From positions 1,226,001 through 1,290,000 of the forward strand of contig CP054185.1 in the NCBI GenBank assembly GCA_015180985.1: a DNA stretch of 64,000 nt. Reading direction: 5' to 3'. Position 1 is the first letter of the stretch; every line of letters begins with the position of its first letter. Source of the DNA: Flammeovirgaceae bacterium (GTDB taxonomy: Bacteria; Bacteroidota; Bacteroidia; Cytophagales; Cyclobacteriaceae). Made by a program: the position numbers and the translations under genes. Under the pieces are notes generated by a model. That model ran no database searches. It saw nothing but the letters and a program-made list of their open reading frames with translations, and was not told the DNA's origin. Below, piece after piece: positions 24,945 to 33,434 of the stretch.

Positions 24945-27407
24945 CTACCAGTCGAATTCTTCTTTAGATAACTCGGCTTCTTTTTTCTTTTGTTTCTTTT
25001 TAAAAAGATCTTTCAGTTCCTGAACTTCTTTCTTCAAATCAGAGGCAATTTTACGTTTTACGGCCTCGGTATCATACTGCACGCGGTAATCATCGGTAGT
25101 ACCGGTAATTTTCAGAAACAGTTTTGCGCGCCCCTCCATTTCCTCAATAGCACCGGTAGCTTCCTCCACGTTAATTTTTCGTTTATTGTTCAGCGGGGTA
25201 ACAATGCGGTAATCAATCTGCTGGTCAAACCGGTGGGTGCCGCTTATCTGCATAACCGATACGTTGGTTTTTACCTCCATTTGCGGAATGTAGATGGTTT
25301 CCTTTTCGATGTGAATCTCGTTTTTTAAATCGGCAAACCGGATGGCACTCAGCCCCTGATCATCCAGGTAACGCTCCAGTTTTTTTAAGGGCTCAAACTG
25401 GTTGAGTTCACCTTTGCGTATGGTGGCGCTGATATCAGCTACCAGTGTTTCCGGGAACATGCGCAGGTTCTGGTTCAGCACTACGTCCATCATCACCTCG
25501 GCATCGGCCTGCCCCTTCAGGTTTTTATCAAGAAGAAAATCCTGCCGGAAATTTTCAAATACATAAAAAGCGCTGTCAACATGAATGCCATTAAGTAAAA
25601 AGGCACACGCCAGGGCATTGGCTTTTGGGTTTGTTGCATCAATACTGCCGGTAAACATCAGTTGGCCGCCCAGGCCTTCCAGCGTAATATTGCGTGAAAT
25701 GGCTTTTTCGTTAGCGATAAGCAGATCGCCTTTCAAATTGGTTGCCTTGAATCGATTGTATGTTAAACGCCCCACTTCACAATTAAATTTGAGGTTCAGG
25801 TTTTTTGAAATACTGAACTCATATTCCGGTTTTGTTGCAGTTTCGGTTGGTTTGCCGAAACCCAACTCAAAGAGTTCGTTCACATCAAGAAATTTAGCCC
25901 GTAAATCAGCCTCAATACTTACAGGCTGATTTTCGAAAAGCAGCCAGGTTATTACATTTTTAAAAAAACCATTGAGCAGAAAGTCGCTCCGGCCCAGGTT
26001 GCCCGCAACATTACTGAGGGCCAAATCATTTTTATTGAATTGCAAGGTTCCGCTTAGGTTGTTAACGGGCACGCGGTCAGCTCCATATAAAAAGCTCAGG
26101 TTTTTCAAGTCAACGCTTCCGAGGGCCGAAGCCTGTTGGGCGGTTACTTTGTTTTTCAGCCACGCGGTTTTTCCTTCAAAGGAGATGTCAGCAATCAGGG
26201 TTCCGGATGGCTCACTGATTGATTTAATGGGGTAGAAACCAAACAGGGAGGCGGCATTCACCTCACCGGTAAAGGCAAAGGTTATGTCAGGATCATGGAT
26301 GTTGCGGATTTCCAGATCAGACCGGAATGTTTTTCCCTGCAATTTACCGCTGATGTTTTTCAATGAAAGGGTGGCTGTGTTCGGGTTATGAATGGCGGGT
26401 AGTATTAAAGTCCCCGCCACCGATGTTTCTTCAAGACTTGCATGGTATTGTGGGTGCTTAACCTGTGCGTTAGTGAGGCCAAAATCCACACGAAGAGCCG
26501 GACTTTTTTTAGTGCCGATTTCTCCGTTGAGTTGTGCGCTGAAATATGCATTGCCTGTACTTTGGTACTCCCGAAAGCGTTCGGTTGTTTTTTCCGGAAA
26601 TAACGAAAGCAGCGTTTGAAGCGTTGTGTTTTTGCCTGTTACTGAAAGATTGATCAGGTTACTGTCTTTCCATTGGTAAGAACCCTGCAGGGTAAAAAAC
26701 GATGGTCCAAGTTGCAAGTCAGAGGGCCGAATAGTTAGTTTTTTTTCGGGGTGATCGTAAAAAAGGTTTGCGTTAACATTAAACAATTTGTTTTCGGGCA
26801 ATGAAAGGCTGCCAATCAACAGGTGTTCTGTGGTAATTTCGCCCTGGGCATTAATTTCGTATCTATCCTTCTGGGAGTTAATGGAAGCCCTCAGCCGGTT
26901 GGAATAAAACTGCATATCATCTTTGCGCTCCAGGTCAAGGAACCGGACCCGGCAATTAACCAGCAAAACATTTTGAAGCGCAAAACCAACCGACTCAGAG
27001 GAGGATGTTTCTTTTACTACGGTATAATTATTTTCTCCTTTGCTGTTAATCTTCAGGTTGGTTTCACAATCGGTTATGCTTAATCCAAGCACGGTGTACT
27101 TGCCCCGGTAAACTTCAATGGGGTTTAACTGGAACGAAATTTTCGAGGCGGTAAGCAGTGGGTATTGCCCCTCGTGGCTGTCTTCTGCGTACACATCATA
27201 AAATACAATAGACAGTTGCGGAAAGCGTTCAAACACCGAAACATCCATTTTGCCGATTTTAACCGGGGTATTTAATTGCCGGTTTGCTTGCTGTACAAAC
27301 TGGTTGATAACCTGGTCTTTAAACAGGAATACCGAGGCTATGAGGGCAATGAGCAATACAGCAAGGGCCAACAGTGAGTAGCCTATAACTTTGCGGAAGG
27401 TTTTCAA
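24945..27407 (-). CDS. AsmA family protein (inner-membrane-anchored bridge-like lipid protein)
   Basis: An 820-residue protein with one N-terminal membrane anchor (IGYSLLALAVLLIALIASVFLF) and a long periplasmic beta-rich body. The AsmA N-terminal signature is visible after the anchor (QQANRQLNTPVKIGKMDVSVFERFPQLSIVFYDVYAED), and the C-terminal AsmA_2-like part includes ISATIRKGELNQFEPLKKLERYLD and VMQISGTHRFDQQIDYRIVTP. The tail is very rich in Lys/Glu (KKEVQELKDLFKKKQKKKEAEL). AsmA-like proteins such as YhdP and TamB are thought to carry phospholipids across the periplasm. It is upstream of the TPR kinase/regulator pair by 17 bases and likely in their operon. Confidence 0.9.
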   Translation of the reverse strand: MKTFRKVIGYSLLALAVLLIALIASVFLFKDQVINQFVQQANRQLNTPVKIGKMDVSVFERFPQLSIVFYDVYAEDSHEGQYPLLTASKISFQLNPIEVYRGKYTVLGLSITDCETNLKINSKGENNYTVVKETSSSESVGFALQNVLLVNCRVRFLDLERKDDMQFYSNRLRASINSQKDRYEINAQGEITTEHLLIGSLSLPENKLFNVNANLFYDHPEKKLTIRPSDLQLGPSFFTLQGSYQWKDSNLINLSVTGKNTTLQTLLSLFPEKTTERFREYQSTGNAYFSAQLNGEIGTKKSPALRVDFGLTNAQVKHPQYHASLEETSVAGTLILPAIHNPNTATLSLKNISGKLQGKTFRSDLEIRNIHDPDITFAFTGEVNAASLFGFYPIKSISEPSGTLIADISFEGKTAWLKNKVTAQQASALGSVDLKNLSFLYGADRVPVNNLSGTLQFNKNDLALSNVAGNLGRSDFLLNGFFKNVITWLLFENQPVSIEADLRAKFLDVNELFELGFGKPTETATKPEYEFSISKNLNLKFNCEVGRLTYNRFKATNLKGDLLIANEKAISRNITLEGLGGQLMFTGSIDATNPKANALACAFLLNGIHVDSAFYVFENFRQDFLLDKNLKGQADAEVMMDVVLNQNLRMFPETLVADISATIRKGELNQFEPLKKLERYLDDQGLSAIRFADLKNEIHIEKETIYIPQMEVKTNVSVMQISGTHRFDQQIDYRIVTPLNNKRKINVEEATGAIEEMEGRAKLFLKITGTTDDYRVQYDTEAVKRKIASDLKKEVQELKDLFKKKQKKKEAELSKEEFDW

Positions 27408-27467
27408 GGGTAAAAAATGAAAGTAAAGTTAGTTTTTTAGCAGGTTATTAACGCGAAATCACAGTGC

Positions 27468-27499
27468 GTTTGTACAAATCAAAAACTGTACTACTTTTG
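27468..27499 (+). promoter_or_regulatory. Promoter of tRNA-Val
   Basis: TACTTTTG at 27492-27499 fits the Bacteroidota -7 consensus TAnnTTTG exactly, and a TTG-containing element (GTTTGTAC) lies about 20 bases upstream. The tRNA begins 14 bases after the -7 box. The left edge is approximate. Confidence 0.65.
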
Positions 27500-27513
27500 C
27501 AGTCCTCAAACAG

Positions 27514-27588
27514 GGGAGCTTAGCTCAGCTGGTTCAGAGCATCTGCCTTACAAGCAGAGGGTCGGGGGTTCGAATCCCTCAGCTCCCA
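27514..27588 (+). tRNA. tRNA-Val (anticodon TAC)
   Basis: A complete cloverleaf can be folded by eye. The acceptor stem is GGGAGCT (27514-27520) with AGCTCCC (27581-27587), then discriminator A. The D arm is GCTCAGCTGGTTCAGAGC, the anticodon stem TCTGC/GCAGA encloses CTTACAA with anticodon TAC, and the T arm is GGGGG TTCGAAT CCCTC. The 3' CCA is not encoded. It reads valine GUA codons and, with a modified U34, probably other GUN codons. Confidence 0.95.
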
Positions 27589-27595
27589 CGTTTTC

Positions 27596-27622
27596 AAGTC
27601 TCCTTTCATGGGAGACTTTTTT
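27596..27622 (+). terminator. Terminator after tRNA-Val
   Basis: AAGTCTCC (27596-27603) pairs with GGAGACTT (27611-27618) around a 7-base loop, and a run of six T ends at 27622. The next base starts the ATG of the GIY-YIG gene. Confidence 0.85.
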
Positions 27623-28252
27623 ATGCAAGCCATCTTTTACATTCTTCATTCTTCAACGGCCGGCCGGTATTATGTCGGCCATACCACTGAGGATTTGGGA
27701 GAGCGATTGCGCAAACACAACTCCCATCACAGCGGTTATACGGGAAAGTTTAACGACTGGAAGGTTGTGTATTACGAAAGTTTGAATACCAAGGAAGAGG
27801 CTTACAGAAGGGAGCGGGAGGTAAAATTGTGGAAAAGCCGGAAAAGGATAGAGCAGCTGATAAGTTGCACTTATTACTTGAACACAGCGCTTGCTAAAGT
27901 ACTACCCCATCTGATTCTTCTCCACAAACTCTTTAAAACTCTTCCGGTACGAATCGCTTATCGGCAGCATGGCCTGGCCAATCTGTACTTCGTTTTTATG
28001 GATGGCATCAATAGCTTTAATGTTTATAATAAACGAATTGTGAATACGGATAAAGCTATCTGCAGGAAGTTGCTCTTCGAGGTGTTTCATCCGCTGCAAG
28101 GTGGTAATCTTTTGCTGGCGGGTGTGGATGGTAACATAGTCTTTCAGTCCTTCGATGTAAAGAATATCATTGAACACCACCTTAACCAACTTGGTGCCGT
28201 CTTTCACAAATACAAAAGGCTGGCCGGCTGGTTGTTCGGTTGCTGTGGCTGA
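27623..28252 (+). CDS. GIY-YIG family protein with run-on C-terminus antisense to LytTR gene
   Basis: The first 85 residues are a complete single GIY-YIG nuclease-like domain: QAIFYILHSSTAGRYYVGHTTEDLGERLRKHN, then YESLNTKEEAYRREREVKLWKSRKRIEQLI, with the GIY-like YIL...YYVG motif, Arg in ERLRKH and the downstream Glu in REREVK. Such small proteins of unknown role are usually 80-100 residues. Here the frame does not stop after the domain but continues 120 more residues, of which 351 bases lie antisense within the LytTR regulator gene; that extension shows no family character and is probably a stop-loss artefact. The ATG abuts the T run of the tRNA terminator; an in-frame ATG at 27608 is an alternative. 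Confidence 0.7.
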   Translation: MQAIFYILHSSTAGRYYVGHTTEDLGERLRKHNSHHSGYTGKFNDWKVVYYESLNTKEEAYRREREVKLWKSRKRIEQLISCTYYLNTALAKVLPHLILLHKLFKTLPVRIAYRQHGLANLYFVFMDGINSFNVYNKRIVNTDKAICRKLLFEVFHPLQGGNLLLAGVDGNIVFQSFDVKNIIEHHLNQLGAVFHKYKRLAGWLFGCCG

Positions 28253-28630
28253 GTGAATAACCGGTGTTACCGGCATTCGAGCGCTTGCTTTTTCAACGGC
28301 TTTCAAAAAGCGTTCAAACGTTACAGGCTTTAGTAAGTAATCCGCCACATCAAGTTCGTACCCCTCCAATGCATACTCGGAATAGGCTGTAGTGAAAATA
28401 ACCATGGGCTTATTGGGCAGGATTTTCAACAGTGTTATGCCGGTAATCTCCGGCATCTGAATGTCCAGAAAGATCAGGTCAACCGGGTTTTTCTTCAGGG
28501 CCTCCATGGCTTTCATGGCATTGGGGCAGGCATCAACCAGGTTCAGGTAGGGTACTTTCTTTACGTACTCTACCATCAGGTTGCGGGCCAGGGGCTCGTC
28601 TTCAACAATCAGGCAATCAATTTTTCTCAA
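27902..28630 (-). CDS. LytTR-family response regulator
   Basis: A 242-residue regulator with a CheY-like receiver (CLIVEDEPLARNLM; phospho-acceptor Asp56 in IFLDIQMPEITG; conserved Lys in DYLLKPVTFERFLKAV) and a C-terminal LytTR DNA-binding domain (FVKDGTKLVKVVFNDILYIEGLKDYVTIHT ... FIRIHNSFIINIKAIDAI). LytTR regulators bind direct repeats with a beta-strand domain and commonly control surface functions. Its start overlaps the kinase stop by 4 bases, so they form a cognate pair. The divergent outer-membrane receptor gene at 29908 is a plausible target but only by position. Confidence 0.95.
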   Translation of the reverse strand: MRKIDCLIVEDEPLARNLMVEYVKKVPYLNLVDACPNAMKAMEALKKNPVDLIFLDIQMPEITGITLLKILPNKPMVIFTTAYSEYALEGYELDVADYLLKPVTFERFLKAVEKASARMPVTPVIHSATATEQPAGQPFVFVKDGTKLVKVVFNDILYIEGLKDYVTIHTRQQKITTLQRMKHLEEQLPADSFIRIHNSFIINIKAIDAIHKNEVQIGQAMLPISDSYRKSFKEFVEKNQMG

Positions 28631-29667
28631 TTCAAAACAACGTTGAGTTGCACGGCATACCGATTGGGTTTATCCTCAATCGTTAGTTCGTACTGCCCGG
28701 GGTAACTCAACTCAAGCCTTCGCTTCACGTTTTGCAAACCAATGCCCGACTTTCCTTCTTTGGTATCGGTTGTCGGAGGCAGTTTGCTGTTCTCAACCCG
28801 GTAAACGCATTGGCTGCCGTTAAGCTTTACCGACACGTTTACCCAGGCATTAGTGCTGTGGTTGTTTACCCCGTGCTTGAAGGCATTTTCAAGAAAGGTA
28901 ATAAAAATCAGGGGTGCAATCTGCTTGTTATCGGTATTTCCTTCAATTTCAAACCGGATGGGCACCTGGTTGTTCAGCCGCAGCTGCTCCAGGCTGATGT
29001 AGTTTTTCATGTACTCAATTTCCTTATTGAGCGGCACCTTTGCATGATTGGAGTCGTAAATCATGTACCGCATCATCTGCGATAGCTTTTCAATAACCGT
29101 TGTGGTGTTATCCGATTTGGAGAAAGCCAGGTAATACAGGTTGTTGAGGGTGTTAAATAGAAAGTGCGGATTAATCTGGGCCTTCAGAAAATTCAGTTCT
29201 GCCATCAGGCGCTCATTTTCTATTTCCTTCTTACGAGCCTCCAGTTCAAACCAATCGGCTGCAAAGCGTAGCATACTCACGAATACGGTAATAAACAGGT
29301 TAATGGCAACAACCTGCACCACAAACATGTTCGAATAAAAGTAGTCCGCTCTGGGTGAGCCTTCCACCATCATTCGCTGCACGTAGATCCGAAGAAAGAC
29401 GAGCAGGGCAAAGGGAATGCTGAACTCCAGCAGGTATCTCCAGATGTTCTTGTTCTTAATGAATCGGGGTAAAAAAATAAAGTAATTGAGGTAGGCAATG
29501 GTAAAGGTAAACGCAAACTGAACTCCTGCAAATGATATGGCATTGTTCCAGTCGTAGCCCCTGCGTTGCTGGTAAAAGCTTATCTGGTACAGGTTAAACG
29601 ACAGGTAGATGCACCAGAAAATAATGTGCAGCAACGTGAGCCGGTGCCGTTGAAAAAGTGTTTGCAT
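28627..29667 (-). CDS. LytS/YehU-type sensor histidine kinase
   Basis: A 346-residue kinase of the His_kinase (PF06580) type. Four hydrophobic segments fill the first 140 residues (LTLLHIIFWCIYLSFNLYQ, AGVQFAFTFTIAYLNYFIFLP, YLLEFSIPFALLVFL, VQVVAINLFITVFVSMLRFAADW), followed by a coiled coil (ARKKEIENERLMAELNFLKAQ) and the signature INPHFLFNTLNNLYYLA containing the phospho-His, then a HATPase domain with LENAFKHGVNN and GIGLQNVKRRLELSYP. ATG 29667 is preferred to a GTG six codons upstream. It partners the overlapping LytTR regulator. Confidence 0.94.
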   Translation of the reverse strand: MQTLFQRHRLTLLHIIFWCIYLSFNLYQISFYQQRRGYDWNNAISFAGVQFAFTFTIAYLNYFIFLPRFIKNKNIWRYLLEFSIPFALLVFLRIYVQRMMVEGSPRADYFYSNMFVVQVVAINLFITVFVSMLRFAADWFELEARKKEIENERLMAELNFLKAQINPHFLFNTLNNLYYLAFSKSDNTTTVIEKLSQMMRYMIYDSNHAKVPLNKEIEYMKNYISLEQLRLNNQVPIRFEIEGNTDNKQIAPLIFITFLENAFKHGVNNHSTNAWVNVSVKLNGSQCVYRVENSKLPPTTDTKEGKSGIGLQNVKRRLELSYPGQYELTIEDKPNRYAVQLNVVLN

Positions 29668-29907
29668 ACTTGATTTTAAACGCACAAAACTAACTGCTTG
29701 CCTTGTTCCTGCGATGAAAACCCATGCTTTTTCGACTGCTTTAATAAAGTGTTCGATTGATAGGATAATTAAGACCCCGGCACGTCTTGATGCCCGTTGG
29801 TCGATGCAATAGGGCCGGCCGTCTAATACTTGCTGTATTGCAGAACAATCCTCGCAGTTTTGCAGTCTTTAAGGCAGTAAAACCCTGATGAACTACAATA
29901 ACAAGCA

Positions 29908-32796
29908 ATGAAACGTACTTTTTTACTTTTACCCGGGATACTTTTTTTCGCAGGCCTGATGGCACAAACCGAAAAGCCAAAAGGCAATAATAAAATTTCC
30001 GGAGTAGTGATTGATGCCAACTCCAAACAGCCGGTAGAGTTTGCCACCATCGCCCTGGCCGATGCCGAAGGAAAAATTATTGACGGTGCCGTTGCCGATG
30101 ACAAGGGAAAGTTTACAATAACCAAACTCGGTGCCGGTAGTTATACGGTAAGCATATCGTTTATCGGATATGAAACCCAGAACATACCAGTAACACTTGA
30201 TAAGAAGGACATTGATCTTGGCGCAATAGCTTTCAAGGAAGAAGCTGCTGTTCTTAACGAAGTGGTTGTGGAGGGTCAGCGTGCCTTAATTGAAGAACGG
30301 GTTGATCGAACAATTTATAATGCCGAGAACGATGCCACCACCAAAGGCGGTGATGCCACCGATGTGTTGCGCAGGGTGCCCATGCTTAATGTTGACCTGG
30401 ACGGAAATGTATCGCTTCGCGGGAACTCCAATATTCTTGTGCTCATTAATAATAAGCCCTCCACCATCACCGCCAGCAGCGTTGCTGATGCGTTGAAGCA
30501 GATCCCGGCCGACCAGATTAAAACAGTTGAGGTGATTACTTCGCCTTCTGCCAAGTACGATGCTGAAGGATCATCGGGTATTATTAACATCGTTACTAAA
30601 AAGAATACACTTGAAGGGTTGACTTTAAACGTAGATGCCGGTGTGGGCTACCGGGGCTCGAACCTCGGACTTAATGGTGCCTACCGAAAAGGCAAAATGG
30701 GATTTTCATTAGGTGGCTTTGGTCGGGCTAATTACAACAATACCGGCAGTTTTGAGAACCGCCAACTTACACAGGATACCATTTTGAACATACAGCGTGC
30801 CGATACGCGCAACAACAACTTGTTTGGTCGGTACTCGCTAAACTGGGATTATGACATTGATAAGCACAATTACCTGGCTGCTTCGGTACGGTACGGTGTT
30901 CGGAATGGAACAAGTTATCAGGATGATTTAGAAACTCTTTCGCTGGTAAACGGTGTTCAAACCCGGTACGATAGGGCTAATGTTAACACAATTGATAACT
31001 CAGGAACGGTCGATCTTACCCTGGACTATACGCGTACTTTTGAAAAACCATCGAAAGAATTCAGCATCTCAACCCTTTACAGTTTAAATAACCGCACCAA
31101 CGATTTTACCAATATTTCTTATGACGATAACGATATCGTTGATTTCAGGCGCAGGAACGATAACAAAAGCTTTAACCAGGAGGTTACCCTTCAGGTAGAT
31201 TATCAAACCCCGATTGGCGATAAGCAACTGGTTGAATTTGGCGCCAAAGAGATTATTCGCAAAGTGTCAAGCGATTATCAGAGCTTCCGGGCGGTAGGGC
31301 CTGACGGGGACTACGTTCCTGAAACAACAACCAATGCCGGCAATGTTTTTAATTACGACCAGGACGTTACAGCCGGCTACATTTCGTACACGGCTACGCT
31401 GCCCAGGGCTTATAGCCTGAAAGCAGGAGGGCGTTATGAATATACCCGCATTGATGCCAACTTCCAGAACGATCCGGAGGATCCTTCGCTTGCCGATAAA
31501 GAAATACCCTCTTATGGTGTTTTTGTTCCCAGCATAAATCTTTCCAAGCGATTGAAAAACAATAATACCCTGAAGGCAGCGTATAACCGCAGAATCAGAC
31601 GACCGTCCATTCAGTTTTTAAACCCCAACATTCAAAATCCTAACCCGCTGTTTCTCCAGATTGGCAATCCGTACCTTGATCCGGAACTGACTGACAATTA
31701 TGAATTATCATACAGTGCGAATATCAAGAGTACATACCTCAACTTCTCCACCTTCTTCCGGAATACTACCGATGCTATCCAGGGTGTTCGGCAGGCAAAA
31801 GGAGACACCATAATCACAACTTACCAGAATATTGGTGAAGAGAAGGCGGTTGGACTAAGTGTTTTTGGCAACATAATGGTTGGCAAACTTACCCTGGGCG
31901 GTGGTGGTGATGTGTATTACGCTATTCTTGACAACAACGTAGCCGATCCGCTTTATGCCGCCCGTAATGAAGGCTGGGTACCCAGTGGCCGATTGTTTGG
32001 TAACTACAAAATAAATGATCGTTGGTCATTACAGGCATTTGGTTTTTACCGTGGTCGCCAGGTAAACCTGCAGGGCTACCAGGGAGGTTTTGGCACCTAC
32101 AGTGTTGCCATCCGTAAAGATTTTAAAGACAAGAAGGGCGGGTTCGGCATTGGTTTTGAAAACTTCTTTACACCGCAATTCCGTATTAAGGGTGTAACGG
32201 AATCACCAACCATTGATCAAACCAATATCAATATCCGCGATGTGTTCAGCATCCGGATAAACTTTAATTACCGGTTTGGTAAAATGAGCTACGATAACCA
32301 GCCCCGCAGGAGACGTGGCGTAAATAATGATGATTTGAAAGATGGCGGTGGCGGTGATATGGATGGTAACATGGGCCAGGGTCAGCAGCAAAATGGCCAG
32401 CGCGGTAGCGGATTTACCGGAGCCAGCCGCCCGGTTACCCAGCCCGTGAAGAAAGAAACAGTTCCGGCTGATTCAACCGTGGCTCCGGTTGATGCAACCG
32501 GCACCTGGACGTACACCGTGGATAGCGGACAGCAGTCGTCCGGTGGTAAACTGGTGATTACCAACACCGATGGCAAATGGGGAGGAACCATTAAGAGCGA
32601 CCGCATGCCACAGGAGGTTACACTCACGTCTGTATCGGTAACCGGCAACAACATCGTGTATACCTACGTGCTCAATTTTGGTGGCAACGAGGTAACCATA
32701 ACGGTTGATGCCATAGTTAAAGATGACACCATGGAGGGAACCATGAGTTTCGGGCAGTTCAGAACGGTGCCCATTAAGGCAGCGCGCAACAAATAA
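29908..32796 (+). CDS. TonB receptor-like outer-membrane beta-barrel protein with extra C-terminal domain
   Basis: A 962-residue protein. A signal peptide (FLLLPGILFFAGLMAQ) leads to a carboxypeptidase regulatory-like domain (ISGVVIDANSKQPVEFATIALAD, residues 30-115), a plug (DVLRRVPMLNVDLDGNVSLRGNSNILVLINNKP) and a PF14905-type barrel ending near residue 792 with RINFNYRFGKM. Then comes an Arg/Asn/Gly/Gln-rich linker and, at residues about 860-960, a separate beta-rich domain (TGTWTYTVDSGQQ ... GKWGGTIKSDRMPQEVTLTSVSVTGNNIVYTY ... MEGTMSFGQFRTVPIKA) not usual for this family. Because it follows the barrel, it would lie in the periplasm. The substrate is unknown. Preceded by a divergent two-component operon and followed by a strong terminator. 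Confidence 0.93.
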   Translation: MKRTFLLLPGILFFAGLMAQTEKPKGNNKISGVVIDANSKQPVEFATIALADAEGKIIDGAVADDKGKFTITKLGAGSYTVSISFIGYETQNIPVTLDKKDIDLGAIAFKEEAAVLNEVVVEGQRALIEERVDRTIYNAENDATTKGGDATDVLRRVPMLNVDLDGNVSLRGNSNILVLINNKPSTITASSVADALKQIPADQIKTVEVITSPSAKYDAEGSSGIINIVTKKNTLEGLTLNVDAGVGYRGSNLGLNGAYRKGKMGFSLGGFGRANYNNTGSFENRQLTQDTILNIQRADTRNNNLFGRYSLNWDYDIDKHNYLAASVRYGVRNGTSYQDDLETLSLVNGVQTRYDRANVNTIDNSGTVDLTLDYTRTFEKPSKEFSISTLYSLNNRTNDFTNISYDDNDIVDFRRRNDNKSFNQEVTLQVDYQTPIGDKQLVEFGAKEIIRKVSSDYQSFRAVGPDGDYVPETTTNAGNVFNYDQDVTAGYISYTATLPRAYSLKAGGRYEYTRIDANFQNDPEDPSLADKEIPSYGVFVPSINLSKRLKNNNTLKAAYNRRIRRPSIQFLNPNIQNPNPLFLQIGNPYLDPELTDNYELSYSANIKSTYLNFSTFFRNTTDAIQGVRQAKGDTIITTYQNIGEEKAVGLSVFGNIMVGKLTLGGGGDVYYAILDNNVADPLYAARNEGWVPSGRLFGNYKINDRWSLQAFGFYRGRQVNLQGYQGGFGTYSVAIRKDFKDKKGGFGIGFENFFTPQFRIKGVTESPTIDQTNINIRDVFSIRINFNYRFGKMSYDNQPRRRRGVNNDDLKDGGGGDMDGNMGQGQQQNGQRGSGFTGASRPVTQPVKKETVPADSTVAPVDATGTWTYTVDSGQQSSGGKLVITNTDGKWGGTIKSDRMPQEVTLTSVSVTGNNIVYTYVLNFGGNEVTITVDAIVKDDTMEGTMSFGQFRTVPIKAARNK

Positions 32797-32819
32797 TTTT
32801 TTATAGGGTTAGGTTAGGG

Positions 32820-32848
32820 GCCCCGGTTTTTGCCGGGGCTTCTTTTTT
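32820..32848 (+). terminator. Rho-independent terminator after the receptor gene
   Basis: GCCCCGG (32820-32826) pairs with CCGGGGC (32833-32839) around TTTTTG, followed by TTCTTTTTT. It separates the receptor gene from the convergent YdeI-like gene. Confidence 0.85.
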
Positions 32849-32851
32849 AAT

Positions 32852-33373
32852 TTATCGCATACTGTACAATTTATTCCGCTTCTCCTCCCGCAGCATTTCC
32901 GGAAAGCCCATTTTGCGGGCCAGTGCATTAACTGCCATTACGATCCGTTTGGTTTTTGTTTGTGTTGTCTTGGCGCTGTCGATCCATTTGCTGAAGTAGC
33001 GCTGATGCCCCGCGGGTAGTGTTTTAAAAAAGGTGTTGGCCGCTGGGTCATCCTTAACACAAGCCATAAAATCAGCATTCATGATGAATTTACTTTCATC
33101 CAGTTCCAAAGTCACTTTTAATTTATCACCCTGTTTTTTGCCGGTTCCTTTTCGTATGGTGCCGTTTATGGGTAAAATAAATTTGCCATTGCCCATCGGT
33201 ATCAGGGCGGTTTGCCTGAGCGGGTAGCGGTCTAGTTTCCCTTTTACCCGGAAGGAGGTTCTGCTGTCGGGCTTGAGTTTTTTGGCTTGCGCGGCACTGA
33301 TTTCAATGTAACTCCAGCCGGTTTTCTCGCCTTTCTTGTCAAAACGTTGAATAGTGGCATTGAAAGTGATCAT
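32852..33373 (-). CDS. YdeI/OmpD-associated family protein with DUF1905 domain
   Basis: A 173-residue cytosolic protein. The first 95 residues (FNATIQRFDKKGEKTGWSYIEI, then SFRVKGKLDRYPLRQTALIPMGNGKFILPINGTIRK) are a DUF1905 beta-barrel; the C-terminal 75 residues (FFKTLPAGHQRYFSKWIDSAKTTQTKTKRIVMAVNALARKMGF) match the YdeI/OmpD-associated (OmdA) helical domain. Some members are linked to bacteriocin resistance, but the reaction is unknown. It is divergent from marR with 61 bases between starts, and the MarR-type operator at 33383 lies between them, so it may be in the same regulon. Confidence 0.9.
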   Translation of the reverse strand: MITFNATIQRFDKKGEKTGWSYIEISAAQAKKLKPDSRTSFRVKGKLDRYPLRQTALIPMGNGKFILPINGTIRKGTGKKQGDKLKVTLELDESKFIMNADFMACVKDDPAANTFFKTLPAGHQRYFSKWIDSAKTTQTKTKRIVMAVNALARKMGFPEMLREEKRNKLYSMR

Positions 33374-33382
33374 GTCTGAAGA

Positions 33383-33411
33383 TTGTATCTACAACTATTG
33401 TATTAATTTTG
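33383..33411 (+). promoter_or_regulatory. Promoter and putative MarR operator of marR-pxpBCA
   Basis: The sequence TTGTATCTACAAC (33383-33395, imperfect palindrome) followed by TATTGTAT extends from a -33 TTG to a perfect -7 element TAATTTTG (33404-33411). The start ATG of marR is 24 bases downstream of the box. The same arrangement, 19 of 21 bases identical, precedes the first pirin gene. A repressor bound here would cover the promoter. Confidence 0.72.
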
Positions 33412-33434
33412 GTTGATTTAAAGATCCGGCACAA

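Noticed and set aside
32804..32820. Telomere-like GGGTTAGGTTAGGGG upstream of the terminator
   Set aside because: Only two units, immediately merging into the terminator stem; likely chance or part of a short dispersed repeat.
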